This document shows, one piece after another, positions 5,368 through 13,290 of a stretch of 33,651 nucleotides of DNA (position 1 is the first letter of the stretch; every line of letters starts with the position of its first letter). The DNA lies in the IMG/VR virus record IMGVR_UViG_3300007351_000041, positions 1-33,651 of that record; one strand, given 5' to 3'. A model generated the notes under the pieces. That model ran no database searches. It was not told where the DNA came from and was given only the letters and a program-made list of their open reading frames with translations. Made by a program: the position numbers and the translations under genes. Source of the DNA: a virus.

Positions 5368-7266
5368 ATGAAGAAATATTGGAGAGTTTTGTTGTTGGCA
5401 CTGTTTACTCCTTTTTTATTGGCGTTTTCAGGAGAAAACGAGGTATCTTCTTTTTCTGGGGACAATAATAAACAGCCAAAAGTAGAAAATCAATTTGTTA
5501 AAGTTGACCAACCAATAAGTGGTCCCCCTGCTCCCAGAGTTGATGTCCCAGTTAATAATGCTGTGAGACTTTCTATTCCGTTCGATGCAGTTTCAGTTGT
5601 TCAGCAAGATGCGATTGAAGTAGAACAAAAAGATCCTTTTTCTCTCCCATTTATTCGGTGGATATGGGTTCAATCTGGAGACATAAATGACTTTCAAGCA
5701 TTATCAGACACATTGCAAAAAATCAGCAGAAGCGAAGTGCCAATACAGCCAGTCATACGGGGAATTGTCGCCAGGATTGATTTGCGGTGGTTTGCCGCAA
5801 GCAAAGAGGATCTCCAAGATTGGATCAATCTTTGGGAAAACTTTCAGTTTGATCCGTGGTTCTCAACAAACATCACACAGAATACCTTAGCATTACTATC
5901 TGAAGATTATAAGCAGAATAAGATAGTTCAGGTTTGGAAAAATAGAAGAGTTTGGGATAAAGACAAACAAATATGGGTTAATACAGGTGAGAAAGTAATT
6001 GCTGATGTTAAAATTGCTAGTTTAAAGGATGTTCTTGTAGTTCGGTCTAATGCTGATCATTTGAAAAAAAGTGGAATTGAAATGCTACAATTTGGAACCA
6101 AAACTTTGGCTCCAGTTGTAGATAGTAGGTATTTTACTGGTAGAGTATTATCTACTATTAAAGGAAAAATAAATGGAAAAGATAGTGTATTTAGTACCAT
6201 TTGGGGTGGTTTGTATTATGAGTTTTCAGGTATTAGAAAGGCGACCACTAAAGGGATCAAAAATGATTTTGATCAATTGTTGTTTGATTTAGGAGTTGGA
6301 AGTAAAGAAGAAGATTATGAACAATTGTTCGAAAGAACACGCGGTGGATTAGAAGCTGCCGGAATGTTTCATTCTAATGTCACTGGAAAACCTAGAAGAA
6401 TTATTTGGTTTCCAATAGAAAAGATGAGATTGACTCAGGGCATACCTGCAATATTTATAACTGAAGATATTAAAGATGAAGATGTAGATACTGATGCTCA
6501 TCCAATTTTAAATTTGGTGAAGTTTAAACCAGATGCATATGAAGTTATTTTTGTAAAACTAAATGGTCAACAGGGGTATGCCATATTTAATGGGAAGAAA
6601 GAGTTATTAGATGAAGCCACTCAGGATGTGGTATCAGATCACAAGATTCCTGTTCCTAATACTACTAGATTACAGTCTGCAATAAGTTGTATTAGATGTC
6701 ATGGTAGTGATGATGGTTGGAAGCCATTTTCTAATGATGTTAAAACTTTATTGTCTAGGAAGAACAATAACAATTTGTTAGATGTGTTTGGAGATACTAG
6801 TAAAAGTGAGTTGAATAAACCAATTTTTGACACATTGTTGAATATTGCTGGAAAATATGAAGGGGATCCTACTGTATTGATGATGGATTTGAGAAGAGCT
6901 TATGCTAAAGGAGTTTTAAGAGCTACTGGCCCTTGGAAAAATGATAATGGACAACTGAATACTGTTAAACTTTCTTCTGAAAGAATAGCAGCTGTATACG
7001 CAGAAGACAGGTATAATTTAATTGATGCTGAACTTGCGTTAAGATATTTAGGATATCCACAAGCTCCAAAAGGAAAAGAAGTAGAAGTTCTGAATAAAGT
7101 ATTACCACCAGTTAAATTGAATATTGGTGGAATAGTTCCTGAAGACGCGAGAATAGGAGCTTTAAAAAGAGGTATAAAGATTACACCAAGAGATTGGGCA
7201 TTTGTTTATTCTTTTGCACTAACAAGGGCAATGGAAACAGCCTCTCAAATGAAGGATAAGAAATGA
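5368..7266 (+). CDS. Exported cytochrome c-like protein with one CXXCH heme motif
   Basis: A 632-residue protein. Residues 1-20 form a signal peptide (MKKYW then a hydrophobic run), so it should be exported. A single heme-c site CIRCH lies at residues 441-445 (bases 6688-6702). It is preceded by 'AYEVIFVKLNGQQGYAIF' and 'DVVSDHKIPVPN', the pattern 'GEVIF.LPNGLQGY...IVSD...SCM.CH' that I remember from long secreted planctomycete proteins. The upstream 'IVARIDLRWF' and 'NADHLKK' segments also fit that family. If heme is attached, this needs the host's periplasmic cytochrome maturation system, and an electron-transfer or redox role follows. GAGGAGG lies only 2 bases before ATG; the frame is open upstream to 5224 without an ATG, so a longer form from a rare start is possible. 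It overlaps the next gene by 4 bases. Confidence 0.8.
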   Translation: MKKYWRVLLLALFTPFLLAFSGENEVSSFSGDNNKQPKVENQFVKVDQPISGPPAPRVDVPVNNAVRLSIPFDAVSVVQQDAIEVEQKDPFSLPFIRWIWVQSGDINDFQALSDTLQKISRSEVPIQPVIRGIVARIDLRWFAASKEDLQDWINLWENFQFDPWFSTNITQNTLALLSEDYKQNKIVQVWKNRRVWDKDKQIWVNTGEKVIADVKIASLKDVLVVRSNADHLKKSGIEMLQFGTKTLAPVVDSRYFTGRVLSTIKGKINGKDSVFSTIWGGLYYEFSGIRKATTKGIKNDFDQLLFDLGVGSKEEDYEQLFERTRGGLEAAGMFHSNVTGKPRRIIWFPIEKMRLTQGIPAIFITEDIKDEDVDTDAHPILNLVKFKPDAYEVIFVKLNGQQGYAIFNGKKELLDEATQDVVSDHKIPVPNTTRLQSAISCIRCHGSDDGWKPFSNDVKTLLSRKNNNNLLDVFGDTSKSELNKPIFDTLLNIAGKYEGDPTVLMMDLRRAYAKGVLRATGPWKNDNGQLNTVKLSSERIAAVYAEDRYNLIDAELALRYLGYPQAPKGKEVEVLNKVLPPVKLNIGGIVPEDARIGALKRGIKITPRDWAFVYSFALTRAMETASQMKDKK

Positions 7267-7640
7267 TTAATGATTGTGTTGAATGTAATGAAGTTGGTTA
7301 TTCTATTGGAAATGTATTTGTTCATTTGTCAAGTACTATGATGTTTGGGAATTATGGGTTGGGTAATATAAGTATATCGTCTAGCGATGATGAAAAGCTA
7401 AAAGTGGAGGACATTAAAAAACTTTCCCCGAAGTCAGGAGATCTTTTGGTTTTTAAGTTTAAAGATCGTGTTGAAGGTTTGTATGAAAAGCTTAGAAATC
7501 ATTTAGATGACTGGGGATTTAAAGATATACATTTTGTTATTATGATAGAGGGTAATGATGTTTCTTGTCTAGATGAGGGGGAGATGGAGAAATTTGGATG
7601 GATTCGCAAACGTGAAAATCGTGGTTTTGAATTTTTATGA
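7263..7640 (+). CDS. Hypothetical cytoplasmic protein between the two cytochrome-like genes
   Basis: A 125-residue protein whose ATG overlaps the preceding stop (ATGA). It has a CVEC pair at residues 5-8, an alternating strand/helix pattern ('SGDLLVFKF', 'HFVIMIEG'), and no signal peptide. Its coupling to the upstream gene and its place between two exported CXXCH proteins suggest a linked role, but I recognise no family. Confidence 0.6.
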   Translation: MINDCVECNEVGYSIGNVFVHLSSTMMFGNYGLGNISISSSDDEKLKVEDIKKLSPKSGDLLVFKFKDRVEGLYEKLRNHLDDWGFKDIHFVIMIEGNDVSCLDEGEMEKFGWIRKRENRGFEFL

Positions 7641-7659
7641 TCCTTATCTAGAGGTATAT

Positions 7660-8691
7660 ATGCGTTGGTTCCTTTTAGTTTTTGTAGTGTTAATTGCTAT
7701 TTTGGTTAGTATTCCTTCAGCTCAATCAGCTGAAGTAGTTAATAGTGATGGATATGTGCATGCTGATGGCTTTTATGTCAAAAATGGTGTGACTCATACT
7801 CGTGATATTGTTTGGTATAAGAAATGGGTTTGGGTTAATGCTTGTTATAAGGGTGGTTGCTATGTAAATGGTTATTGGACATACACTTGGGAATACTATT
7901 ATGAATATACTCCAGTAAAGCTGCCAGCTGCTTCTGATCCTGAATGGCGCATTAAGTTGTTAGCTATTGCTGCGGCTCGTGACAAGGCCGAAGGCAAGTT
8001 GCGTTATTATGCCCAAGAACAGAATCATTTCTTGGAAGCTGTTAATGCTTTGGGTCTTCATGGTAATTTTAGATATGAGGCTTATGGTCGTAACCCAGTA
8101 GCTCCTACTGGATATGGTAATTTACAATTATCTCATGCTGGTATAAATGGAAATACTATTTATGGATATAGCTATTCACAGGTTGCTGATGCTTACGGAC
8201 ATACTGATTTAAACGCTTTATATCAACAGTCTGGGTTCCTTACTAAGAACGCGCAGCAGCTTGCAGGACAAGCTAATAGCGAGTTTAACGCTTTAATCCA
8301 GCAGGCTGGTGGAAACGCTGCTAGGATTGCTGAGATACTTGCTAAAGGTAAGGTTGGAAGGGATGTTATCGAAAGTATCAAGGGAAGTCCAGAAACTAGA
8401 GTTGAAACAAAAGTTAATGGAACTGTAACTGTTCCAAATACTGTTAATGCGTCTAGTGATGTTGTTCAGAGTTTCTTGAAATTAAGTGGACCAGCAACAT
8501 GTGTTGCTTGTCATAGTGGAAATAAGTTGGAAGGTGGATTTGATGTTTCTAGGATTCCAACTATGGAACCACAAGAAATAATTGAAAAAGTTCTACCAAG
8601 ATTAGTGGATAAGAATGAAAAGAATAGAATGCCAAAAGGACTTCCTGCTTTAACTGGTGAACAAGTTAGACAATTTATTGGTGGAAATTAA
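7660..8691 (+). CDS. Second exported cytochrome c-like protein, C-terminal heme domain
   Basis: 343 residues from ATG 7660, chosen over an upstream in-frame start at 7573 because GAGG lies 5 bases before it and because it opens with a textbook signal peptide (MRWFLLVFVVLI...AQSA, cleavage near residue 26). The mature N-terminal part is rich in Tyr and Trp. The middle (about 88-250) is helical and Ala/Gln-rich. The C-terminus is a small class I cytochrome c domain: CVACH at residues 281-285, 'GGFDV', and Met324 in 'NRMPKG' as likely distal heme ligand. The pattern 'C.ACHSG....GGFDVS' recalls planctomycete cytochrome domains. It is encoded 19 bases after the previous gene and probably forms a functional unit with the 632-residue CXXCH protein. 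Confidence 0.82.
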   Translation: MRWFLLVFVVLIAILVSIPSAQSAEVVNSDGYVHADGFYVKNGVTHTRDIVWYKKWVWVNACYKGGCYVNGYWTYTWEYYYEYTPVKLPAASDPEWRIKLLAIAAARDKAEGKLRYYAQEQNHFLEAVNALGLHGNFRYEAYGRNPVAPTGYGNLQLSHAGINGNTIYGYSYSQVADAYGHTDLNALYQQSGFLTKNAQQLAGQANSEFNALIQQAGGNAARIAEILAKGKVGRDVIESIKGSPETRVETKVNGTVTVPNTVNASSDVVQSFLKLSGPATCVACHSGNKLEGGFDVSRIPTMEPQEIIEKVLPRLVDKNEKNRMPKGLPALTGEQVRQFIGGN

Positions 8692-8946
8692 ATGTGTGTG
8701 TATTCTATGGTAATGGATCACTACTATGAAAAGTTTCAAGAAAAGAAGTCCATTCCATGGCCCCCTTACGTTTATCCACCGCAGCCAATGATCACTCAGG
8801 AAGAGATTGAGGAATTTAGGAAGTTATTAGAACGCGCAAAGGAATATGATAAGAAGAATAATGAGCCTGATTGTGAACTGGAAGAGAAGCGTAAAAAGGT
8901 GAAGGATCTGGCTAAAGAGTTGGGTGTTGAGATAGCGTTTTTGTAA
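8692..8946 (+). CDS. Small charged helical protein
   Basis: An 84-residue protein starting directly after the previous stop. A Pro/Tyr-rich segment ('PWPPYVYPPQP', residues 23-33) is followed by a strongly charged helix with Lys/Glu repeats that may form a coiled coil ('EEIEEFRKLLERAKEYDKK'). A second ATG at 8707 is a possible alternative start. I recall similar small proteins from phage genomes but can give no function. Confidence 0.6.
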   Translation: MCVYSMVMDHYYEKFQEKKSIPWPPYVYPPQPMITQEEIEEFRKLLERAKEYDKKNNEPDCELEEKRKKVKDLAKELGVEIAFL

Positions 8947-8964
8947 TTCTCAGAAAGGTCAAGT

Positions 8965-9264
8965 ATGAGAAAGTTTGTGTATGGTTTGATCGCAGCTGCA
9001 GCTCTGTTTATTGCAGCACCAAAGGCTCAGGCAAGTAATGTGTTTTTCGTAACTGATTCATTTACTCCTGTGACTGTGGTTTCTACTAATTTTGGAACAA
9101 CTACTTTTTTCACTCCTAATAACAGAGTGTTTGTCAGAGGGTTTAATCCTTTTGTCAGAGTTAACAATGTTGTAGTTGTGCAAAATCGTGGATTTTTCAG
9201 AGACCGTGTGGTTGTTCGTGGGTTTCGTGGTCGTGTAGTTGTAAATAACGTTTTTGTTCGGTAA
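8965..9264 (+). CDS. Small secreted Val/Arg/Phe-rich protein
   Basis: A 99-residue protein with a clear signal peptide (MRKFVYGLIAAAALFIAA...AQA, cleavage near residue 23). The mature part is almost entirely made of alternating V, R, F, N and G residues ('VFVRGFNPFVRVNNVVVV', 'RGFRGRVVVNNVFVR'), with no cysteine. The composition predicts a basic beta-rich extracellular or envelope-bound protein. It is the last gene of the exported block and is followed by a terminator-like hairpin. Function unknown. Confidence 0.62.
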   Translation: MRKFVYGLIAAAALFIAAPKAQASNVFFVTDSFTPVTVVSTNFGTTTFFTPNNRVFVRGFNPFVRVNNVVVVQNRGFFRDRVVVRGFRGRVVVNNVFVR

Positions 9265-9273
9265 TCACTTTAA

Positions 9274-9304
9274 TCTCCGTTGGAATTAAACATCCCAACG
9301 GAGA
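9274..9304 (+). terminator. Strong hairpin after the exported-protein block
   Basis: A 10-bp perfect stem, TCTCCGTTGG at 9274-9283 with its complement at 9295-9304, has an 11-base loop and starts 10 bases after the previous stop. It lacks a long T run (TCCTCCTTTT follows), so it may be a weak or Rho-assisted terminator or an mRNA-stabilising end. It directly abuts the hairpin at 9306-9319. Confidence 0.55.
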
Positions 9305-9305
9305 T

Positions 9306-9319
9306 CCTCCTTTTGGAGG
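9306..9319 (+). promoter_or_regulatory. Hairpin that sequesters a ribosome-binding site
   Basis: CCTCC (9306-9310), TTTT loop, GGAGG (9315-9319). The 3' arm is the ribosome-binding site for ATG 9325 (5-base spacing), so the closed hairpin would hide it. Together with the preceding 10-bp hairpin this makes the leader a candidate translational switch. Confidence 0.5.
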
Positions 9320-9324
9320 TTAGT

Positions 9325-9693
9325 ATGGGTGATGTATTTGTAGTTTGTGTTATTATTGTTGGATTGTTGTTGTGCTGTTGGAACATTGTACTTACAATAC
9401 AAAACCGTCGTCGCAAAGCAGATATTGAATATTTCTGCAAATACCTTTCTGAATTTTCAATCAAGTTTAATAAATTAGTCGTAACTGTTTCGAACCATTC
9501 TACTACAATATGGTTTCTGGCAGAGAACGATCATCTTAGTATAGCTGCACTTAGTCAAATTAAACAGACTATAAAGCAGTTAGAGATTGAGGTGCAAGAA
9601 TTTTTAAATAGTATGGATGACGGTTCTGGATATGGGGAATCTTGGAAAAATGGATATAGACCAGATGGATCTAAAATTGATGATGATGAATAA
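9325..9693 (+). CDS. Single-span membrane protein with coiled-coil tail
   Basis: 122 residues from ATG 9325. This start is preferred over the in-frame TTG at 9280 because GGAGG lies 5 bases upstream and because 9280 falls inside a hairpin. Residues 3-24 are a transmembrane segment ('VVCVIIVGLLLCCW'), followed by a basic RRRK stop-transfer signal. A helical cytoplasmic tail to about residue 105 ends in an acidic C-terminus. Topology is probably N-out/C-in. Function unknown. Confidence 0.58.
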   Translation: MGDVFVVCVIIVGLLLCCWNIVLTIQNRRRKADIEYFCKYLSEFSIKFNKLVVTVSNHSTTIWFLAENDHLSIAALSQIKQTIKQLEIEVQEFLNSMDDGSGYGESWKNGYRPDGSKIDDDE

Positions 9694-9707
9694 ATTTGGT
9701 GAAAATT

Positions 9708-9968
9708 ATGAGATGGGCTTTGGCTGCCTTAATGTCAATGATGATATTGGGTTATGGATGGTCCATATATGCTGAGATTAATTTAGGACAAGAATGGACA
9801 ACATCTCATATGGTGAGATATTTTTTTATTCATCGTTCACCAGTAGGACTTTGGCTTGCTGGTTGGATTTGTTGTAGATTGGTTTGTACATGTTTTCCAG
9901 ATATTAAATGGTGGCGCACCGATTTATTAGTTTTAGGAGGTATATTTATAGGACATTTGTTTTGGTAG
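9708..9968 (+). CDS. Small multi-span membrane protein
   Basis: 86 residues from ATG 9708 (in-frame GTG at 9699 is an alternative). Two to three hydrophobic segments are visible: about 4-21, 42-57 and 70-85. A holin would have this size and topology, but no lysin gene is recognisable nearby, so the function stays open. It follows the previous membrane protein by 14 bases. Confidence 0.5.
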   Translation: MRWALAALMSMMILGYGWSIYAEINLGQEWTTSHMVRYFFIHRSPVGLWLAGWICCRLVCTCFPDIKWWRTDLLVLGGIFIGHLFW

Positions 9969-10024
9969 GAAGGGGAGGAGAAAATTTAAAAAGGTTCCTC
10001 TAAATACCATGTGAGATTGTCCCT

Positions 10025-10216
10025 ATGTACCAAGTTTGGATTAGAGACTCATATCGTGCTAAGTGGCGTAAATTAAACACCAGAGAATTTCAAGAAGAGT
10101 GGGAAGCTAATTGGTATATAGATAGAAGATTGGATTTAGGTAAAGAAGGAGAAGCAGTCCCTGTATTAATTAGTGAAACTCCTTGGACATCAAATAAAAG
10201 TAGAAATCTTGGGTAA
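10025..10216 (+). CDS. 63-residue hypothetical protein
   Basis: A small Trp- and Arg-rich protein ('MYQVWIRDSYRAKWRKLNTR'). The first two thirds look like a strand followed by a helix, as in small phage proteins of unknown role. It lies 56 bases after the previous gene; that gap holds a purine-rich GGGGAGGAG (9974-9982) but no clear ribosome-binding site at this start. No family recognised. Confidence 0.45.
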   Translation: MYQVWIRDSYRAKWRKLNTREFQEEWEANWYIDRRLDLGKEGEAVPVLISETPWTSNKSRNLG

Positions 10217-10220
10217 TAAA

Positions 10221-10466
10221 ATGCATGATAATGATAACCCCTGTTGCTCTAGTGAGCAACAAGCATGGATTGATTTAGTTCAAGGATTAAGAAGTCATTT
10301 GGCTAAACATATAAATAAGAAACCTCAAATATCTCTTACAGGAATTGGTGGATTAATTGAGTTGACATCTTATTTAATACAACTACATGCAAATGCGTCA
10401 GCATTTGATGAGACTTGTCAAGCTGTTAAAGCAAGACAATTAAAAAGACAAAGATTATGTGAATAA
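10221..10466 (+). CDS. 81-residue hypothetical helical protein
   Basis: Read from ATG 10221, 4 bases after the previous stop, rather than from an in-frame start at 10173 that would overlap the previous gene by 44 bases. It has a CC pair near residue 9, then helical segments ('QAWIDLVQGLRSHLAKHI', 'LIELTSYLIQLHAN') and a basic C-terminus. Function unknown. Confidence 0.5.
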   Translation: MHDNDNPCCSSEQQAWIDLVQGLRSHLAKHINKKPQISLTGIGGLIELTSYLIQLHANASAFDETCQAVKARQLKRQRLCE

Positions 10467-10677
10467 ACATAGTGAAGAACGTAGGATAGCTTCTAAAATT
10501 GTTGAGGCAGCTATGAAGTCTCTTCAATCTATGGAGTCATTTAATAAATTATTTGAAAAATCAGATTCCAAGCTATATTATCACTATATAGATGTTTTAA
10601 CTGATGTTGTGGAGAAGATAATAATATTAGAGTGGCCTTATTTTGAAGATGATGATCTTTTTTACTCAGGTGGATAA
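10459..10677 (+). CDS. 72-residue hypothetical protein, GTG start
   Basis: Starts at GTG 10459 inside the previous gene (8-base overlap). It has a helical N-terminal half and an acidic aromatic C-terminus ('EWPYFEDDDLFYSGG'). It ends 2 bases before the next ATG. Tight packing and lack of any alternative reading support coding. No family recognised. Confidence 0.48.
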   Translation: MNKHSEERRIASKIVEAAMKSLQSMESFNKLFEKSDSKLYYHYIDVLTDVVEKIIILEWPYFEDDDLFYSGG

Positions 10678-10679
10678 AT

Positions 10680-10874
10680 ATGTCAGTTGAACATGGTTGG
10701 CGCGATCAATCAATGCCAAAAGTTGAAAGAAGAAGTTTATCAGAAGAAAATTCTGGGAATGAGCAATTACATTTTACGATTTCAAATCTTAGAGCAATAA
10801 TATTGAAACATGAAGCAACAATAGAAAGATTGCAAAGGCAATTAGCAGAAGAGAAGATTAAGAATATGTCTTAA
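10680..10874 (+). CDS. 64-residue coiled-coil protein
   Basis: Residues 30-62 form one amphipathic helix with heptad spacing ('ISNLRAIILKHEATIERLQ'), so it probably dimerises. It follows a 2-base gap and its stop overlaps the next start (TAATG), coupling it to the phosphoesterase gene. Function unknown. Confidence 0.5.
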   Translation: MSVEHGWRDQSMPKVERRSLSEENSGNEQLHFTISNLRAIILKHEATIERLQRQLAEEKIKNMS

Positions 10875-11944
10875 TGGGGGAGGAAATATGTGCAAGGCAG
10901 CTTGTTGTTTATTTGATTTTAAAAATAGGTGGTTGTGTGAAAAAGAAGAGTTTACCTGCTGAATTGGTTTGTGAGTTACTTGAACAATTTCCAGATGCTC
11001 CTGCTTTAACATTGGCTAAAAAAGCATATAGGGAGAATCCTGGTTATTGGTCTACACAAGAAGCTTGCAGAAAAATGTTCCAGTATTATTTGGGAGTATG
11101 TGGCAGAGAGAATTTATCTAATTTGAAAGACAAGAAGTTTGTAAGAGAACCAAGAAAATCTGGATGGTCAGATGTTATTCCAGAAGCTTTAGTCCAGCTT
11201 AATGATTGGAATACATTACAAATATCTGGCCCTAACAAAACATTGATTTTAGCTGATGCTCATATACCATTTCATGATGAAGAAGCATTGAGTCTTGCTT
11301 TAGATTATGGAGCTAAAGAAGATCCTTCCATAATTATTCTTAATGGTGATATGGTTGACCATTATGCTTTATCCCGTTGGGAAAAGAATCCTGCGTTTAG
11401 AAGATTTCCCGAAGAAGTTAAATCAACTATTTATTTCTTATCTGGCCTTCGCAAAAGGTTTCCAAAAGCTAGAATCATATATAAGCATGGTAATCACGAA
11501 GAGCGTTTTGATGCTTATATGAGAATGAAGGCAATTGATTTGCTTGGCATTCCTCAGTTTGATTGGAAAAACGTTTATGATTTAGACAAGTATAATATCG
11601 AATTAGTAAGTCAAAAACGCCCAATCAGACTTGGTAAATTGAATATTATTCATGGTCATGAGTATGTATTCAACATTTCTAATCCAGTAAATCCTGCTCG
11701 TGGAATGTTTTTAAAAGCCAAAGCCCATGTGTTGGGTGGGCATTTTCATCAAACTTCTCAACATAGTGAGAAGAGTTTAGAGCAACATGTTATTTCTGCT
11801 TGGTCTACTGGATGTTTATGTGATTTGCATCCAGAGTATAGACCTTTAAATCCTTGGAACCATGGTTTTGCTTTTGTTATCACGGATGATGAAGGCGGGT
11901 TTCATGTGGAAAATCTTAGAATAGTTATGGGTAAAGTTTGGTAA
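10874..11944 (+). CDS. Calcineurin-like metallophosphoesterase
   Basis: A 356-residue protein with all metal-binding blocks of the calcineurin-like fold: Asp128/His130 in 'LADAHIPFH', Asp159 in 'NGDMVD', Asn207/His208 in 'GNHEER', His260/His262 in 'IHGHEY', and His290/His292 in 'GGHFHQ'. The domain occupies about residues 120-350. The first 110 residues are a separate helical region with scattered cysteines, perhaps DNA or partner binding. Such enzymes hydrolyse phosphomonoesters or phosphodiesters with two metal ions. In phages they occur beside recombination or nucleotide genes as Mre11-like or nucleotide phosphatases; the substrate cannot be read from sequence. Its start overlaps the previous stop, and the homing endonuclease gene begins at the very next base after its own stop. 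Confidence 0.9.
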   Translation: MGEEICARQLVVYLILKIGGCVKKKSLPAELVCELLEQFPDAPALTLAKKAYRENPGYWSTQEACRKMFQYYLGVCGRENLSNLKDKKFVREPRKSGWSDVIPEALVQLNDWNTLQISGPNKTLILADAHIPFHDEEALSLALDYGAKEDPSIIILNGDMVDHYALSRWEKNPAFRRFPEEVKSTIYFLSGLRKRFPKARIIYKHGNHEERFDAYMRMKAIDLLGIPQFDWKNVYDLDKYNIELVSQKRPIRLGKLNIIHGHEYVFNISNPVNPARGMFLKAKAHVLGGHFHQTSQHSEKSLEQHVISAWSTGCLCDLHPEYRPLNPWNHGFAFVITDDEGGFHVENLRIVMGKVW

Positions 11945-12730
11945 ATGCCAATAATAATTAAAGTATGTGAGTTTTGCTCTGTATTATTTAATTGTCACAA
12001 TCCTAAACGTAGATTTTGCGGTCTCAAATGCAGCTCTAAATATTCAGGAAGTTTGAAAAAAGGTAAAAAGCTATCCCAAAAACATAGAGAACGTCTTAGT
12101 GTTTCTGCTAAACGTAGGAATAAATGGGTTGGAAAGGATAATCCTAATTACCAAAATAAAACGTTGAGTAGGGAGGATGTGTATAATAGATGGAAAAAGT
12201 CTATGAAAATAAGGGGCCAGCCTTGGGGAGAAAAAGAACGCAAGGAACATTCTGAAAGAATGTTAGGACCAACAAATGGAATGAGAGGAAAATCTCATAC
12301 AGATAAATACAAAAGAAATATGTCTGAATTAAAAATTCAACAATATAAGGATGGAATTGTTAAATTCAGATCTAGTCATTCTTCAAAAGCAGAATTAGAA
12401 GTAGGAGAACTATTAAATAGTTGGGGACTAGCTCCTGTTCCCCAGTTTCAAATTAGAGGATTTACATACTTTTACGACTTTTACATTCCATCTTTAAATC
12501 TAATATTGGAATTTAATGGTGATTATTGGCATGCAAACCCAAATAAATACAAGTCTGGAACTTTAATCAAATTTATGAATCAAGATTCTGTATTAGTGGA
12601 TGAAGTTTGGGAAAGAGATTCAATTAAAACAAAAACAGCTTTGGATAATGGATTTAAAATAGTTGTGTTGTGGGAGAATGAATTCATGTTAAATGGTGAG
12701 AAGGCGTTGAGGGGATTGTTAAAAATATGA
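11945..12730 (+). CDS. Free-standing homing endonuclease, Vsr-like nuclease domain (copy 1)
   Basis: A 261-residue protein. The N-terminal zinc finger uses C8, C11, C25 and C29. NUMOD3-like DNA-binding repeats follow ('LKKGKKLSQKHRERLSVSA', then 'GMRGKSHTDKYKRNMSE' near 112-128). The C-terminal nuclease (about 145-261) has 'FYDFYIPSLNLILEFNGDYW', which places Asp178 and Glu189 as in Vsr/PD-(D/E)XK enzymes, with 'RDSIKTKTALDNGFKIVVLW' as the following helix and strand. It is wedged between the phosphoesterase (0-base gap) and the HAD gene (4-base overlap). Homing endonucleases cut an allele lacking them and spread by repair. It differs from the other three endonucleases in this window in the nuclease domain. 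Confidence 0.82.
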   Translation: MPIIIKVCEFCSVLFNCHNPKRRFCGLKCSSKYSGSLKKGKKLSQKHRERLSVSAKRRNKWVGKDNPNYQNKTLSREDVYNRWKKSMKIRGQPWGEKERKEHSERMLGPTNGMRGKSHTDKYKRNMSELKIQQYKDGIVKFRSSHSSKAELEVGELLNSWGLAPVPQFQIRGFTYFYDFYIPSLNLILEFNGDYWHANPNKYKSGTLIKFMNQDSVLVDEVWERDSIKTKTALDNGFKIVVLWENEFMLNGEKALRGLLKI

Positions 12731-13281
12731 ACACAATAAGAATATGTCTTTTAGATGTGGATGGTGTGCTTGCTAATTTTGAAGCTTCTGCAATGAAAGC
12801 AATGGGTATAACTAAGGAAGAGTTATATACTAAGGTGCCTCCTGGAAAATGGAGTATGAATGAACCGTTTATGAGTGATGATGATTTTTGGAAGTGTATA
12901 GATGCGGTTCCTGATTTTTGGGAGACGTTACCTAAATATGATGATGCAGATGATATCGTTAAAGTTTGTCAAAAGTATTTTGGTGATCAAATAATTGTGG
13001 TTACAACTCCTCCTAAGAATCCATTATCGTATGCTGGAAAAGCTCATTGGATGAAGCATAATTTTCCAAAGTTATACAGACAAACTTTCATTGGTCCTAA
13101 GAAACATATGTTAGGGCATCCAGGTGCCGTATTGGTGGATGATTACGAATTGAATTGTAGTAAATTTCAAGAAACTGGTGGGCAAATTGTGCTAGTTCCA
13201 AATAGAGGGAATAAACATTATGAATTGATTTCAGATAGAGTTAAGTATGTGGATGAAAGATTGAAAGAACTTTGTAGTTGA
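12727..13281 (+). CDS. HAD-family 5'(3')-deoxyribonucleotidase-like protein
   Basis: A 184-residue protein with HAD motif I 'LLDVDGVLANF' (nucleophile Asp10, acid Asp12), a motif II-like 'IIVVTTPPK' and a late acidic 'AVLVDDYELNC'. Size and the 'DVDGVLA(N/D)F' form match the 5'(3')-deoxyribonucleotidase group, which dephosphorylates deoxynucleoside monophosphates. It is followed by dCMP deaminase and dNMP kinase genes, so it belongs to a nucleotide-pool module, perhaps removing unwanted dNMPs. It overlaps the endonuclease stop by 4 bases. Confidence 0.78.
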   Translation: MNTIRICLLDVDGVLANFEASAMKAMGITKEELYTKVPPGKWSMNEPFMSDDDFWKCIDAVPDFWETLPKYDDADDIVKVCQKYFGDQIIVVTTPPKNPLSYAGKAHWMKHNFPKLYRQTFIGPKKHMLGHPGAVLVDDYELNCSKFQETGGQIVLVPNRGNKHYELISDRVKYVDERLKELCS

Positions 13282-13290
13282 GGGGGAGAA

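Noticed and set aside
7573-7659. Extended N-terminus of the second cytochrome-like protein
   Set aside because: It would overlap the previous gene by 68 bases and bury the signal peptide; GAGG 5 bases before ATG 7660 gives the natural start.
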